From Psychrobacter sp. PL19 (GTDB taxonomy: Bacteria; Pseudomonadota; Gammaproteobacteria; Pseudomonadales; Moraxellaceae), in assembly GCF_017875835.1 (NCBI RefSeq), contig NZ_JAGING010000001.1:2976001-3040000 (forward strand): a stretch of 64,000 bases of DNA, in the 5' to 3' direction. Numbering within the stretch: position 1 is the stretch's first letter; each line of letters opens with the position of its first letter. The notes beneath the pieces are model-generated. The model was not told the DNA's origin, made no database searches, and worked only from the letters and a program-made list of their open reading frames with translations. Below, one piece after another: positions 41,475 through 52,347 of this stretch. Both the position numbers and the translations under genes were made by a program.

Positions 41475-42407
41475 TTAAACCTTGCTGGTAAGCTCAGGTA
41501 ACGCGTCAAATAAATCGGCTTCTAAGAAGTAATCAGCCACACTAGCGATTGGTGATTCTGGATCATTGTTAATCGCCACGATGATTTTAGAATCCTTCAT
41601 ACCCGCTAAATGCTGGATAGCACCTGAAATACCGGCAGCAATGTACAAGTCTGGGGCTACGATTTTACCCGTTTGACCCACTTGCATATCGTTTGGAACA
41701 TAGCCTGCGTCGACAGCGGCACGTGATGCGCCAACAGCAGCGCCCAATTTATCAGCCAATGGCTCAATGTATTTAGTGAAGTTCTCACCATTTGCTAACG
41801 CGCGACCACCAGAAATCACAATGCTAGCTGAGGTCAGTTCAGGACGATCAGAGGTAGCCATCTCTTCATTGACAAAACTCGATTTGTCAGACTGTTGCAC
41901 ATTATCGATAGTTTCAACAGTCGCTGAACCACCTTCAGCTACAGCAGCGTCAAAACCGGTAGTACGTACCGTTAAGACAACTTTACTTTCTGTAGTCTTA
42001 ACGGTTGCCGTCGCATTACCTGCATAAATAGGACGTTCAAATGTCTGCGCATCAATGACCGCAGTCACGTCTGACAGCATACTCACATCAAGTAAAGCGG
42101 CGACACGTGGCATAAAGTTCTTGCCAGTTGTGGTTGCTGGAGCGACGATGTGGCTATAATCACCAGCAAGATCGACTACCAACAGTGCAATAGTTTCTGC
42201 CATTTGGTGCTCATAGGCAGCATTGTCTACAAGAAGTACTTTGCTCACGCCTTCTGCTTTTGCAGCTTCGTCAGCTACCGCTTGATTACCACTACCTGCG
42301 ACCAATACATGAATATCATCGCCCATTTGCTTAGCAGCAGTGATGGTATTCAAGGTTGCCTTTTTTAGACTGGCATTGTCATGTTCTGCATATACCAAAA
42401 TTGCCAT
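41475..42407 (-). CDS. etfA: Electron transfer flavoprotein subunit alpha
   Basis: A 310-residue protein. The C-terminal FAD domain has [12 protein letters not shown] and the signature [29 protein letters not shown]. With EtfB it carries electrons from acyl-CoA and other dehydrogenases to the quinone pool through ETF-QO. It is separated from etfB upstream by 127 bases. Confidence 0.97.
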   Translation of the reverse strand: MAILVYAEHDNASLKKATLNTITAAKQMGDDIHVLVAGSGNQAVADEAAKAEGVSKVLLVDNAAYEHQMAETIALLVVDLAGDYSHIVAPATTTGKNFMPRVAALLDVSMLSDVTAVIDAQTFERPIYAGNATATVKTTESKVVLTVRTTGFDAAVAEGGSATVETIDNVQQSDKSSFVNEEMATSDRPELTSASIVISGGRALANGENFTKYIEPLADKLGAAVGASRAAVDAGYVPNDMQVGQTGKIVAPDLYIAAGISGAIQHLAGMKDSKIIVAINNDPESPIASVADYFLEADLFDALPELTSKV

Positions 42408-42534
42408 TATTTTTGTCCCTTATTTATTCGTATCGTCGATTTGTACGATCAGTTATGCACATAGTTATTTATCAGACTAGCTTTCGGAGTATGACGGCAA
42501 ACCTATAACTACTGTGTATGCACCAAAGCAAAGA

Positions 42535-43284
42535 TTAAATTACCTGTGCTTCATTTCGTAACTTGTCGACCAACTCATCAACTGAACCCACCTTGATACC
42601 AGCTTTACGCTCGGCAGGTGGCTCGACTTTAATAATTTCTTGCTTAGAGGCCATTTCTACACCAAAATCTGCTGGTGTTTTTTCATCAAGCGGCTTCTTC
42701 TTCGCTTTCATGATATTTGGTAACTTCGCGTAGCGTGGCTCATTTAAACGCAAATCGGTAGTAATAATCGCCGGTAACGCAAGTTCAACAGTTTGTAGGC
42801 CACCATCCACTTCACGAGTAACATGGACCTTGTCGCCTTCGACTTTAACTTCTGAGGCGAATGTACCCTGACCAGCACCCATTAGCGCAGCAAGCATCTG
42901 ACCAGTTTGGTTGTTATCATCATCAATGGCCTGTTTACCCAATAAAATGATGTCGGTGCCTTCTTGCTCAGCAATGCTTTTCAAGATTTTAGCTACTTGT
43001 AGCGGATAAGGCTTGTCATCAGATACTACCAGTACACCGCGATCAGCACCCAGTGCTAAGGCAGCACGGATCTGTTCTTGTGATTCTTTTGGCCCAATTG
43101 AGGCCACAATGATTTCGTCGATCACACCCGCTTCTTTTAGGCGCACCGCTTCTTCAACCGCGATTTCATCAAAGGGGTTAATAGACATTTTGGTGTTGGA
43201 TAGATCCACACCAGAGTTATCAGCTTTTACACGAACTTTGACGTTATAATCAATGACACGCTTGACCGCTACTAATGCTTTCAT
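42535..43284 (-). CDS. etfB: Electron transfer flavoprotein subunit beta
   Basis: A 249-residue partner of EtfA. The N-terminus [20 protein letters not shown] and the segment [21 protein letters not shown], which holds the AMP site, are typical. VNKPKK-like helix residues ([14 protein letters not shown]) near residue 193 form the recognition loop for partner dehydrogenases. It is the first gene of the etfBA unit. Confidence 0.97.
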   Translation of the reverse strand: MKALVAVKRVIDYNVKVRVKADNSGVDLSNTKMSINPFDEIAVEEAVRLKEAGVIDEIIVASIGPKESQEQIRAALALGADRGVLVVSDDKPYPLQVAKILKSIAEQEGTDIILLGKQAIDDDNNQTGQMLAALMGAGQGTFASEVKVEGDKVHVTREVDGGLQTVELALPAIITTDLRLNEPRYAKLPNIMKAKKKPLDEKTPADFGVEMASKQEIIKVEPPAERKAGIKVGSVDELVDKLRNEAQVI

Positions 43285-43924
43285 ACGTTCCTCGTTTATT
43301 AATGTTATGAATTAAAAAATTATAAATTAAAAACCACTGGTTTATTGTCGTTCAAAATTTCAATCAGATATTATGACTTAGCCAGGGGTCACTAATCAAT
43401 AAAACCCCTGCAAGGGAATACCGAAATAAAATGTACTTGCTTAGCAAGATTGTTGACAAGTGATACAAAACCTAAGTTCATCGTTATTTATTATACTCAA
43501 CTATCTTGCGTGAGCATGCCGATAAGGTCAAGACAAGGGCGTGAATAATGCGTCATAAATTTGTCACCATTCTCTAGAAAATAGCCTTTAAATCTATAAA
43601 ATCGTCCCTTTTTTTATTTAATAGTTTGGGTTTCTCTACCTTTATAGCATTACTCGCCCTCAACATGCTTGATATTTTGTTGTCATTTATAATACCAATT
43701 TATTTTCCGACGATTACTTAACCCGACTTATTAACAGCTCACTATCACGAACGTCATTAAAAGCATTTTTATAACAAAAAAGAGCAACCTGATGAGAGGT
43801 TGCTCTTAATATACAATCTAAACAGTATTTTTGTCGTGTTAACGACATAGTAATCTATAAGTATCTATTAACTGGTGACTGTAGTAATGACTGATAAATC
43901 AACCGAAACTAGTCGTCAGTTAGA
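43285..43924. other. Long intergenic region between etfB and the cold-shock gene
   Basis: About 640 bases. It contains the terminator of the cold-shock gene (43780-43808) and upstream sequence of etfB. The rest is AT-rich with no ORF or repeat that I can support. Confidence 0.5.
43780..43808 (-). terminator. Terminator of the cold-shock gene
   Basis: AGAGCAACCT / AGGTTGCTCT with a six-base loop is followed by a T-run on the minus strand. Confidence 0.85.
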
Positions 43925-44137
43925 TTAGATAGCCTCGATTTGCTCAGCTTGTGGGCCTTTTTTGCCATCACCTAAGATGAAAGACACTTTTTGTCCTTCG
44001 GCTAGGGTTTTGAAACCGCCACCTTGGATAGCGCTGTAGTGAGCGAATACGTCTTGTCCGCCATTGTCTTGAGCGATAAAACCAAAACCTTTAGCTTCAT
44101 TAAACCACTTTACAGTGCCTTCAACTTTATCTGACAT
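43925..44137 (-). CDS. Cold-shock domain protein (CspA family)
   Basis: A 70-residue nucleic-acid-binding OB-fold protein. RNP1 (KGFGFI) is at residues 16-21 and RNP2 (DVFAHY) at 29-34. It probably melts RNA structure at low temperature. I take the ATG at 44137, with AGGA eight bases upstream; the frame can open at a GTG at 44182, but the extra residues do not belong to the family. A long 5' leader, as for other csp genes, is possible in the gene-free 44138-44539. Confidence 0.95.
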   Translation of the reverse strand: MSDKVEGTVKWFNEAKGFGFIAQDNGGQDVFAHYSAIQGGGFKTLAEGQKVSFILGDGKKGPQAEQIEAI

Positions 44138-44539
44138 AAATTTTCCTAACTCTTTAACTGTTGGCGAGACGTGTGTCGTCACCGATTAATTGATATATAC
44201 TCGTCTGATTTGTGAGCAGATGCTCGAAGTCGAAGGTGGTATATCTTTAAGATAGTTCACTTTCGTCTTAAATCCTATGAGTACAAATTTATTATAACAG
44301 CTTTTCTTAACGGTAGAAGTTTAAATTAGGTCTTTTTGTAAATGATCAACTAGCTATCTAACCAGACTTTTATGGCATTCTTATAGCCTATTCGCTTATA
44401 TATTTCAGGTTTTTAGCTCGAGAGCATAATTGTCTAATAATTATTATTTATTGTCGCTTTGGACTTTATGACACATAATAAATCATTGATTACTCGCTAG
44501 TACCAGTCATAAGTCATAGGTCATACCCTAGGCTACTGG
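44138..44539. other. Intergenic region upstream of the cold-shock gene
   Basis: 402 bases containing the cold-shock leader and promoter on the minus strand. I see no perfect cold box. The segment near 44220-44275 has several short self-complementary stretches (TATCTTTAAGATA type), but no clear structure. Confidence 0.45.
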
Positions 44540-44974
44540 TTAGTTAGATAGCGGTAACCATGGAGAGGTCAATACCAATAAACAAAGGGCAAAGAATATC
44601 AACGAAAATGACTGGCTGTAGGCAATGTATTTAGGGGGTACGACTAAATCTTTGGGCGAGTCTGGAATACCTTTGCGTTTGATTAAGCGAGTGCCATAAA
44701 CCCAGCCAAAGATAGTGTAAATCCCATAGGCAGCAGGAACAGCAGTAGCTAGAGGTGTTAAATCTATCACATATAGCATGACTACTGAGACAAAAAACCA
44801 GGCTGTATCTAATAGAGAGCTGATTTGAAATAATAATGATTTAGGCAGCTTGCCATCAGTGCGCTTGAGCATCTCCCCTTCTGTCCAAATGAGAACGGCA
44901 ACTATGGCGCTGAGGACAATATATGCGAACTGCGGCGTCAGCCAGTCTGGAAAAGGTATTTGCACAACACACAA
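44540..44974 (-). CDS. Small four-helix membrane protein, unknown
   Basis: Up to 144 residues with four hydrophobic segments (about residues 17-32, 48-70, 74-93, 117-138). A conserved-looking loop, GTRLIKRKGIPDSPKDLVVPP, lies between the third and fourth. I do not recognise the family. The frame opens at a TTG (44974), with a GTG at 44965; no strong ribosome site separates them. It stands alone between the ilvC terminator region and the cold-shock gene. Confidence 0.6.
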   Translation of the reverse strand: MCVVQIPFPDWLTPQFAYIVLSAIVAVLIWTEGEMLKRTDGKLPKSLLFQISSLLDTAWFFVSVVMLYVIDLTPLATAVPAAYGIYTIFGWVYGTRLIKRKGIPDSPKDLVVPPKYIAYSQSFSLIFFALCLLVLTSPWLPLSN

Positions 44975-45130
44975 CCTATAATCTGAGAATAAGGAAAAAT
45001 AAATGCGGCGGTCGTTAACTGATTAACAACTATGCCGGACTCTTATATTAGGCAGCCAACATAGGTTTTCAAGCCGAATACTGGATATCCATCAAATTAC
45101 CCCTCACAAACCAGTCCGAAGAAAACTCAT

Positions 45131-45166
45131 AAAAAAACCCGTACAATCAACTTGATCGCACGGGTA
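45131..45166 (-). terminator. ilvC terminator
   Basis: ACCCGT / ACGGGT encloses GATCAAGTTGAT-like inner pairing, with a T-run after it on the minus strand, about 60 bases after the ilvC stop. Confidence 0.8.
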
Positions 45167-45223
45167 ATAACTGTTTTGGAGTGTATTGACTCCACAGCTG
45201 GTTAAAAGCTGTTAAGTAACCAC

Positions 45224-46261
<1,038 letters not shown>

Positions 46262-46419
46262 TCATGGAAAGCCATGGATAGTAAACGCTTATATCGCCAC
46301 CTTTAGCTTAAGATGGCTTAATATATAAGCATGATTTTAAATTTCGAATAAATAATTTTATCTAAGATAAGCTGCAACAGTCTAAATACTTTCAATTAGA
46401 TAAAATGACAAGAATGATG

Positions 46420-46917
46420 TTATATACTCAGCGTTTTTTCACCACGGGCAATGCCAATCGTACCCGAGCGTACCACTTCTAAGATACGTTCGCGACCGAT
46501 GACCTCAATAAAGCCATCAAGCTTGGCAGTATCACCAACGATTTGAATGGTATATAAATTGGCATTGACGTCAACAATCTGTGCTCGAAAGACATCAGCA
46601 CTGCGCTTAATCTCTTCACGCACGTTACCAGTAGCGCGAACTTTAATCAGCATTAGTTCGCGCTCAACGTGTACAGTATCTGATAAGTTAAGCACCTTAA
46701 CCACTTCAATCAGCTTATGCAATTGCTTGGTCACTTGCTCAATTTTTTCAGGGGAGGTGGTGGTGGTCAAGGTCAAGCGTGAGATGGTCGGATCGTCGGT
46801 CGGTGCGACGTTCAGAGTCTCAATATTGTAACCACGTTGGGAGAATAAGCCGACTAACCGCGACAACGACCCCGCTTCGTTTTCCATTAATACCGAAATC
46901 AGATGTTGTTGTTGCAT
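46420..46917 (-). CDS. ilvN: Acetolactate synthase small (regulatory) subunit
   Basis: About 165 residues. An N-terminal ACT domain (HLISVLMENEAGSLSRLVGLFS) binds valine for feedback control, and the C-terminal domain activates the large subunit. Its ATG overlaps the ilvB stop by one base (TAATG), which couples their translation. Confidence 0.96.
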   Translation of the reverse strand: MQQQHLISVLMENEAGSLSRLVGLFSQRGYNIETLNVAPTDDPTISRLTLTTTTSPEKIEQVTKQLHKLIEVVKVLNLSDTVHVERELMLIKVRATGNVREEIKRSADVFRAQIVDVNANLYTIQIVGDTAKLDGFIEVIGRERILEVVRSGTIGIARGEKTLSI

Positions 46918-48749
46918 TAAGTACGCTCCCCTTTTGATAACCACATGTCACGCATCGTTTGCCCAGCAACGTGCATCGGATACACATGCTCATTGCGATC
47001 AACATGAACATCAATAAATACTAGCTTGTCTGTCATGGCCATTGCTTCAGCAATTTGTGCTTCCATAGTCTCAGGGTCGGTAATTTTGATCCCGACGTGA
47101 CCATAACTTTCGGCTAATTTTACAAAGTCTGGTAGCGAGTTCATATAAGACTGCGCGTGACGGCCTTCATACACCATGTCCTGCCACTGCTTTACCATAC
47201 CTAGCTGCGCGTTGTTTATATTAAAGATTTTGACCGGTAGATTGTATTGTAAGCAGGTTGACAGCTCTTGAATATTCATCTGAATAGAGCCTTCACCGGT
47301 GACACAAACCACATCGCGATCAGGATAGGCAAGTTTGGCCGCCATAGCATACGGCAGGCCAACACCCATAGTACCAAGACCACCCGAGTTAAGCCATTGA
47401 CCTGGCTCTTTATAGGTGTAATAAAGTGCGGCGAACATTTGGTGCTGACCAACGTCACTGGTGATAATGGCATTACCATTAGTCACTTTGCATAAGGTTT
47501 GTACGGCGCTTTGCGGCTTGATACCATTGTCTGTGCTAGTGTCATAACGCAAGCCATGACGTTTACGCCATTCATTGATTTGTGACCACCAGTCTAGTAA
47601 TGCATGCTGCTCTAATTCTTTATCTTCGCCAATGATTCCTAACATGTCCGTCAGTACCGATTTTACGTCACCAACAATAGGAATGTGGGCAAAGACAGTC
47701 TTTGAAATAGAAGTGGGGTCAATATCGATATGAATGATGGTCGCATTAGGACAGAATTTTTTGACATTGTTAGTCACACGATCATCAAAACGTGCGCCGA
47801 CTGCCAAAATGACGTCCGCATGATGCATGCTCATATTGGCCTCATAGGTGCCATGCATACCAAGCATACCAAGAAACTGCGGATCAGAACCTGGGAATGT
47901 ACCTAGCCCCATCAAGGTGTTGGTCACGGGTAAATTTAAGCGATGACCAAGCTCAGTCAACTCTTTATGAGCTTTACTCCAAATGACACCACCACCCGCA
48001 TAAACGACCGGGCGTTTTGCAGCGAGTAAGGTCTCAACGGCTTTTTTTATTTGACCGCTATGGCCTTTAATCGAAGGCTGATAAGAACGTACGAACACTT
48101 CTGCTGGGTATTCATAAGCATATTTTTCGCTAGGTGCAGTCATATCTTTAGGAACATCAATGACCACGGGACCCGGACGACCAGCCTTGGCAATATGGAA
48201 GGCTTTTTTGACAATCATCGGAATTTCGCTAGCATGACGCACTTGAAAGCTGTGCTTGACGATAGGACGTGATACCCCAATCATATCGGTTTCTTGAAAA
48301 GCATCTTCACCGATTAAGCTACTCGGTACCTGACCGGCAATCACTACCATCGGTACTGAATCCATAAAGGCAGTGGCAATAGCAGTAACTGTGTTAGTCG
48401 CACCCGGACCAGAAGTCGCTAGCACCACACCCGTATTACCGGTGACCCGTGAGTAGGCATCAGCCATATGGCCCGCTGCTTGCTCATGACGTACTAAAAT
48501 ATGCTCAATTTGTTCCTGCTGAAACAAGGCGTCATAAATATGCAGGACCGCACCGCCTGGATAGCCAAAAATATATTTGACACCCTCGTCGGTCAACGCT
48601 TGCACCAACATTTCAGCACCTGATAGCATTACTGGTTGATCACTACCTTCAGCGAGTTTTCGTTGCTTTTCAGGGAAGTTTTTGGCGGCGTTAGCCGTTT
48701 GAGTGTGTCCGGTCATATTCGGACTTTGTGTAGTCTGTGTCACTGTCAT
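46917..48749 (-). CDS. ilvB: Acetolactate synthase large (catalytic) subunit
   Basis: About 610 residues, a thiamine-diphosphate enzyme that makes acetolactate or acetohydroxybutyrate. The catalytic glutamate is in [12 protein letters not shown], and the ThDP/Mg motif is [12 protein letters not shown]. The first 40 residues are a polar extension. The ATG at 48749 has AAAGGTG just before it; the frame opens seven codons earlier. It is the first gene of ilvBNC. Confidence 0.96.
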   Translation of the reverse strand: MTVTQTTQSPNMTGHTQTANAAKNFPEKQRKLAEGSDQPVMLSGAEMLVQALTDEGVKYIFGYPGGAVLHIYDALFQQEQIEHILVRHEQAAGHMADAYSRVTGNTGVVLATSGPGATNTVTAIATAFMDSVPMVVIAGQVPSSLIGEDAFQETDMIGVSRPIVKHSFQVRHASEIPMIVKKAFHIAKAGRPGPVVIDVPKDMTAPSEKYAYEYPAEVFVRSYQPSIKGHSGQIKKAVETLLAAKRPVVYAGGGVIWSKAHKELTELGHRLNLPVTNTLMGLGTFPGSDPQFLGMLGMHGTYEANMSMHHADVILAVGARFDDRVTNNVKKFCPNATIIHIDIDPTSISKTVFAHIPIVGDVKSVLTDMLGIIGEDKELEQHALLDWWSQINEWRKRHGLRYDTSTDNGIKPQSAVQTLCKVTNGNAIITSDVGQHQMFAALYYTYKEPGQWLNSGGLGTMGVGLPYAMAAKLAYPDRDVVCVTGEGSIQMNIQELSTCLQYNLPVKIFNINNAQLGMVKQWQDMVYEGRHAQSYMNSLPDFVKLAESYGHVGIKITDPETMEAQIAEAMAMTDKLVFIDVHVDRNEHVYPMHVAGQTMRDMWLSKGERT

Positions 48750-48872
48750 CACCTTTATTTTGCGGCGCAAACTAGCAGTTTTTCACAGTAGTAAACAGCG
48801 ACGCCAAAACGTGGTTGTTTTATACTTATGAGAACAGTCACTAGCCCTTGTCCATATCAAGAATGTGTGTCC

Positions 48873-48900
48873 ATTATATCCAAGTACCACTGTGTTGTAA
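48873..48900 (-). promoter_or_regulatory. Candidate ilvBNC promoter (TTACAA-16-TATAAT)
   Basis: On the minus strand TTACAA (48895-48900) and TATAAT (48873-48878) are 16 bases apart, giving a leader of about 115 bases. The leader shows no leader peptide and no terminator hairpin, so classical attenuation is not visible. Confidence 0.55.
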
Positions 48901-49237
48901 GACAGTATGCGACTCAAATACAGCACTTTATAGGGTCAGTTTTGTGACAAGAAATTATCGATGTACCGTGACAAGATGCGTGGGCATCTATAAAGGAAGT
49001 TTATTATTTGTTATCGATGCGAACTATGGTTCATTATATACCTTGATATATAACAATAGAGCATCTATCACATTTAATGCTAAATCGTATTGCGCACCTA
49101 TCAAGAAGTTACCATAACGTCAGCACGCTATATGATGCTTTCTATCAATGCCTACTTACCGCATAGATTGCATTTAACAGATTTAAAATAATAAGTTCAT
49201 CTTAGTCATTGTAGACAGATAAGTCCGGAGACAATAA

Positions 49238-49303
49238 ATGCAATCATTAATAGTAGTTACGATAACTGCTATCTTTGCTGCATCATTGTCACAAAGAAAA
49301 TAG
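49238..49303 (+). CDS. Possible 21-residue hydrophobic peptide
   Basis: The sequence CCGGAGACAATAAATG places a good ribosome site before a 21-codon frame, MQSLIVVTITAIFAASLSQR plus a final K. The peptide is hydrophobic with a basic end and is rich in Leu, Ile, Val and Thr codons at its start, like an ilv leader peptide. However, it faces away from ilvB, toward the DUF4124 gene about 290 bases downstream, and no terminator hairpin follows. It could be chance. The rest of 48901-49596 shows nothing else. Confidence 0.3.
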   Translation: MQSLIVVTITAIFAASLSQRK

Positions 49304-49596
49304 AACCACATGAGCTACCGATAAGTAACCTGTCGTTATTATTTCCAAGTGCCACGGCAATGTAATAAAAGCCGCTCACTGACCAACCAACACCTATTAT
49401 ATTCGATGGTTTGGGCGCTATTGTCAAGGAAAACTTCTAACGCCTACCCCTAACTATTGGTTATTAAATAGTATGCATTCATAATAGTTCTTTGCTAGAA
49501 TCAAATTCTACTGTACTAGCAAGGTTATCAACAGACCGATACGATGTTTTTATATGACTGCGCATGTTTTTATTATCATTTGAAAGGATTGCCATT

Positions 49597-50115
49597 ATGC
49601 CATATGCGCCTACTACATATGCGCCTACCATAAGTACCGCTACTAAGCTGCTGGTTACGCTTAGCACCACCTGTATGCTGGCACTAACTATGAATGCCAG
49701 TCATGCCATCCAGGTGTATAAATCTATCGGCAGCCATGGTGAAGTTAAATACAGTCAGCATGCGCCGAAAAATGGTAAAAATATTGAAGTCATTGAGTTT
49801 CGTAGTGATGGCAGACAAACCAATACCGGCCAACTGGCAGGTAAAACTGAAACCAACCAAAATAATAACACCCAAAATGCAGAGGATCAGCGCGTTGCAC
49901 AATTAGAGGCGCGTATTAGAGATCAAGAGGCAAATGCGAATGCTCAGCGCTGTCAATCATTACGTAATAACTTAACCAACCTCAACGTGGGTGGCCGTAT
50001 TTATGAAATGGACGCTAGCGGTAAGCGCCAGTATTTAGATGGCCGTGAAATTGAGCTAAAGCGTGAACGGGTTCAACAAGCAATCAGTCAATACTGTAAC
50101 GGCTCGACCACCTAG
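49597..50115 (+). CDS. DUF4124 exported protein
   Basis: About 172 residues. A signal peptide (hydrophobic core LLVTLSTTCMLALTM) ends near ASHA, followed by the DUF4124 motif IQVYKSIGSHGEVKYSQHAP. A Gln/Asn-rich coiled-coil stretch comes next and a C-terminal region with two cysteines. It is probably periplasmic; the family has no proven function. The ATG at 49597 has AAAGGA upstream; the longer frame from 49564 would hide the signal peptide. Confidence 0.85.
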   Translation: MPYAPTTYAPTISTATKLLVTLSTTCMLALTMNASHAIQVYKSIGSHGEVKYSQHAPKNGKNIEVIEFRSDGRQTNTGQLAGKTETNQNNNTQNAEDQRVAQLEARIRDQEANANAQRCQSLRNNLTNLNVGGRIYEMDASGKRQYLDGREIELKRERVQQAISQYCNGSTT

Positions 50116-50138
50116 TTTTAAGGCTATTTTATCGATAA

Positions 50139-50277
50139 TATAGTTAAAATACCTTAAAAACGCGACGGTACTGCTGGTATACGCTTTTTGCAGCCTCTGT
50201 CTGCGTAGGCACAGCAAACAAGAACAACTTATGCCAGCAGTAGGTTATGTATCGATATTACTTTTCATTGACTATAG
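50139..50277. repeat. MITE-like dispersed repeat, copy 2
   Basis: This matches 2301-2438 in the same orientation, differing at about ten positions and by one inserted A. It begins TATAGTTAA and ends TTGACTATAG, and keeps the 13-bp inner stem (TACTGCTGGTATA / TATGCCAGCAGTA) unchanged. It lies between the 3' ends of the DUF4124 gene and nnr. Confidence 0.85.
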
Positions 50278-50292
50278 GTTAGGATTAATCAG

Positions 50293-52137
50293 TCAATGAA
50301 TGATCAGTAATTGCATCACATGCCGAATGGCCGCAGGCATATCCTGTGCCTGTAGACCTCGCTGTCCAATCAATAACGATGCATTGTTATCACTATTCAC
50401 CAGCCTATCTCCTGCCAGCCCATGAATAAGAACGGCTTGATGTAAACTGTGTAATTCACCCTCTAAATCTTGTTGGGCTAATAAACCGGCGGTCACTCCA
50501 GATAATATATCCCCCATACCCGCCGTTGCCATACCCGCGTTACCGGTGCCACAGACATATACTTTGTGTTGCTCTAATACCGGCTCTAATACCGGCTCTA
50601 ATACTAAGGAACCTACCCCTTTGAGTACCCAGGCACCGCCATAAATCGCCGCACACTGTTTTATTGCAGCTAATCTATCGCTTTCTACGTCACTTACCTC
50701 TCTATCAAGCAGTTTCGCTGCTTCACCACTGTGTGGGGTCAAACAAACTGAGTATTCAGTACTGTACTGTCGCAGCTGTGCTACTAGTTCAGGGTTATCG
50801 ACATGCAATGAGGCTAAATGATAAAGACCATCGGCGTCTATTACTATAGGCTTGCCCTGTGCGATTGCAGCTTGGATATAAGTTATAAATAAATGTTGTG
50901 CTTTTTTATCACGACCGAGCCCCATGCCAATAGCCACCACCCTAGCATCTGCAATTAAGCGTTTGACCCCATCCTCATCATGCAAGCTGATAGTCATCGC
51001 ATCTGGTAGCGAGGTTAATAACGCGCCGTGAAAGGCTTCATGGCAAGCGACAGTGATTTTACCCGCTCCGGTCGCCATCGCGCTGGAAGCTGCTAATATT
51101 GCCGCCCCGCCCATACCTTGTGAGCCATCAACTCGATTGCCACCGATTATTAGTACCTGACCATAGCTGCCTTTATAGCTGTTTTGTCGGCGTGCAGATA
51201 GGTCGTGTGCGGTATTAAGCAAAGTCGCGACTGGCGTCAATGCTTGATCAGTCGTTTGATAAGGTATCAGCGGTATATCAAGCACTTCTCCGCTATAATC
51301 GTTACCGTCTTTAGTATGAAGACCGAATTTACGAGCAATCAGACACAAGGTCACATCAGCCTGTATGGCTATACGCTCAAATACTTGACCCGTGGATGCC
51401 ACCAGACCACTCGGAATGTCAACGGCCACCACCAAAGACTCAGTGGCAGTAGCGTGCTTAGCAGCCCAGTTAAAGCTAGTGATTGCTTGCTTGTAGACTC
51501 CTGTGGGTATGCGGTCCAATCCAATCCCAAATAACGCGTCGACATACACATTGGCCAAGGGAATATCGGTGAAAGGAGCTTCACGTGGTCGAGCGTTATT
51601 GTCTGTATTACTTTGAGTAGTATTAATTTGGCTATACACGCTATCTTCAAAATATTGATAATGGCAGTTAATAGACAACGCCAGCTGTTTTGCCTTGATC
51701 GCATCAGCTATAGAGGCTTGTTCACCTTTATTGTTAGCAGCCTTATTATTAGTCTTATTATCATTGACTGTAGCTTTACTGCTTTTATCACTACTAACGA
51801 TTATGACTTGTACCTGCCAGCCCGCTTGCTGTAAATAATAAGCAATCAGCCAGCCGTCTCCACCATTATTACCTTGTCCCACCCAAATACTAGCTCGTTG
51901 CTGACGACTATCACGCGGGTAACTCGGACTCATGCCTGCTGAACGAGAGGCAGAAGACTTTAGAGCACTCAGCTGTTTGATATGCTGTGCCATCTGCCAA
52001 GCCGCTTGGTGCATCAATCCAAAACTATCATGACCTTGTGCAAACCATGCCTGCTCTATCGTATAAAGTTGCTGGCTGTTATATAACGCAATAGGCATCG
52101 TTGTCTGTGGCGAGAGTAAAGTCGCTTGCATTGACAT
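50293..52137 (-). CDS. nnr: Bifunctional NAD(P)H-hydrate repair enzyme
   Basis: A 614-residue protein. The N-terminal epimerase domain has GQGNNGGDG at residues 87-95, and the C-terminal ADP-dependent dehydratase domain has PHSGEAAKL and GNAGMATAGMGDILSG. It repairs hydrated NADH and NADPH. Inside the epimerase domain, after VQVIIVSS, is a polar Lys/Asn-rich insert of about 30 residues, and near the dehydratase end a tandem LEPV-LEPV-LEQ from a 12-base repeat. AGGA lies six bases before the ATG. It is divergent from queG; in E. coli the two genes lie in tandem. Confidence 0.95.
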   Translation of the reverse strand: MSMQATLLSPQTTMPIALYNSQQLYTIEQAWFAQGHDSFGLMHQAAWQMAQHIKQLSALKSSASRSAGMSPSYPRDSRQQRASIWVGQGNNGGDGWLIAYYLQQAGWQVQVIIVSSDKSSKATVNDNKTNNKAANNKGEQASIADAIKAKQLALSINCHYQYFEDSVYSQINTTQSNTDNNARPREAPFTDIPLANVYVDALFGIGLDRIPTGVYKQAITSFNWAAKHATATESLVVAVDIPSGLVASTGQVFERIAIQADVTLCLIARKFGLHTKDGNDYSGEVLDIPLIPYQTTDQALTPVATLLNTAHDLSARRQNSYKGSYGQVLIIGGNRVDGSQGMGGAAILAASSAMATGAGKITVACHEAFHGALLTSLPDAMTISLHDEDGVKRLIADARVVAIGMGLGRDKKAQHLFITYIQAAIAQGKPIVIDADGLYHLASLHVDNPELVAQLRQYSTEYSVCLTPHSGEAAKLLDREVSDVESDRLAAIKQCAAIYGGAWVLKGVGSLVLEPVLEPVLEQHKVYVCGTGNAGMATAGMGDILSGVTAGLLAQQDLEGELHSLHQAVLIHGLAGDRLVNSDNNASLLIGQRGLQAQDMPAAIRHVMQLLIIH

Positions 52138-52347
52138 AGCTGATCCTCAATTATTATCCTAATAATTTATGACTTAATTTTTATCAACATGAACGGTATT
52201 AACTCATATAAGCTTAGCAAAAGCGTCCTTATCGTTATGTATTACTCTTATATATCAATACTCATGCAGATTTATGCATCTTTGCCCTTGCGCTCTTCGC
52301 TAACTGGCTTATCATAACGGTATTCACGCTATCATTTATCATTATTT

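Noticed and set aside
48848..49117. 89-codon plus-strand ORF upstream of ilvB
   Set aside because: Antisense to the likely ilv promoter, cysteine-rich without pattern and without a ribosome site.
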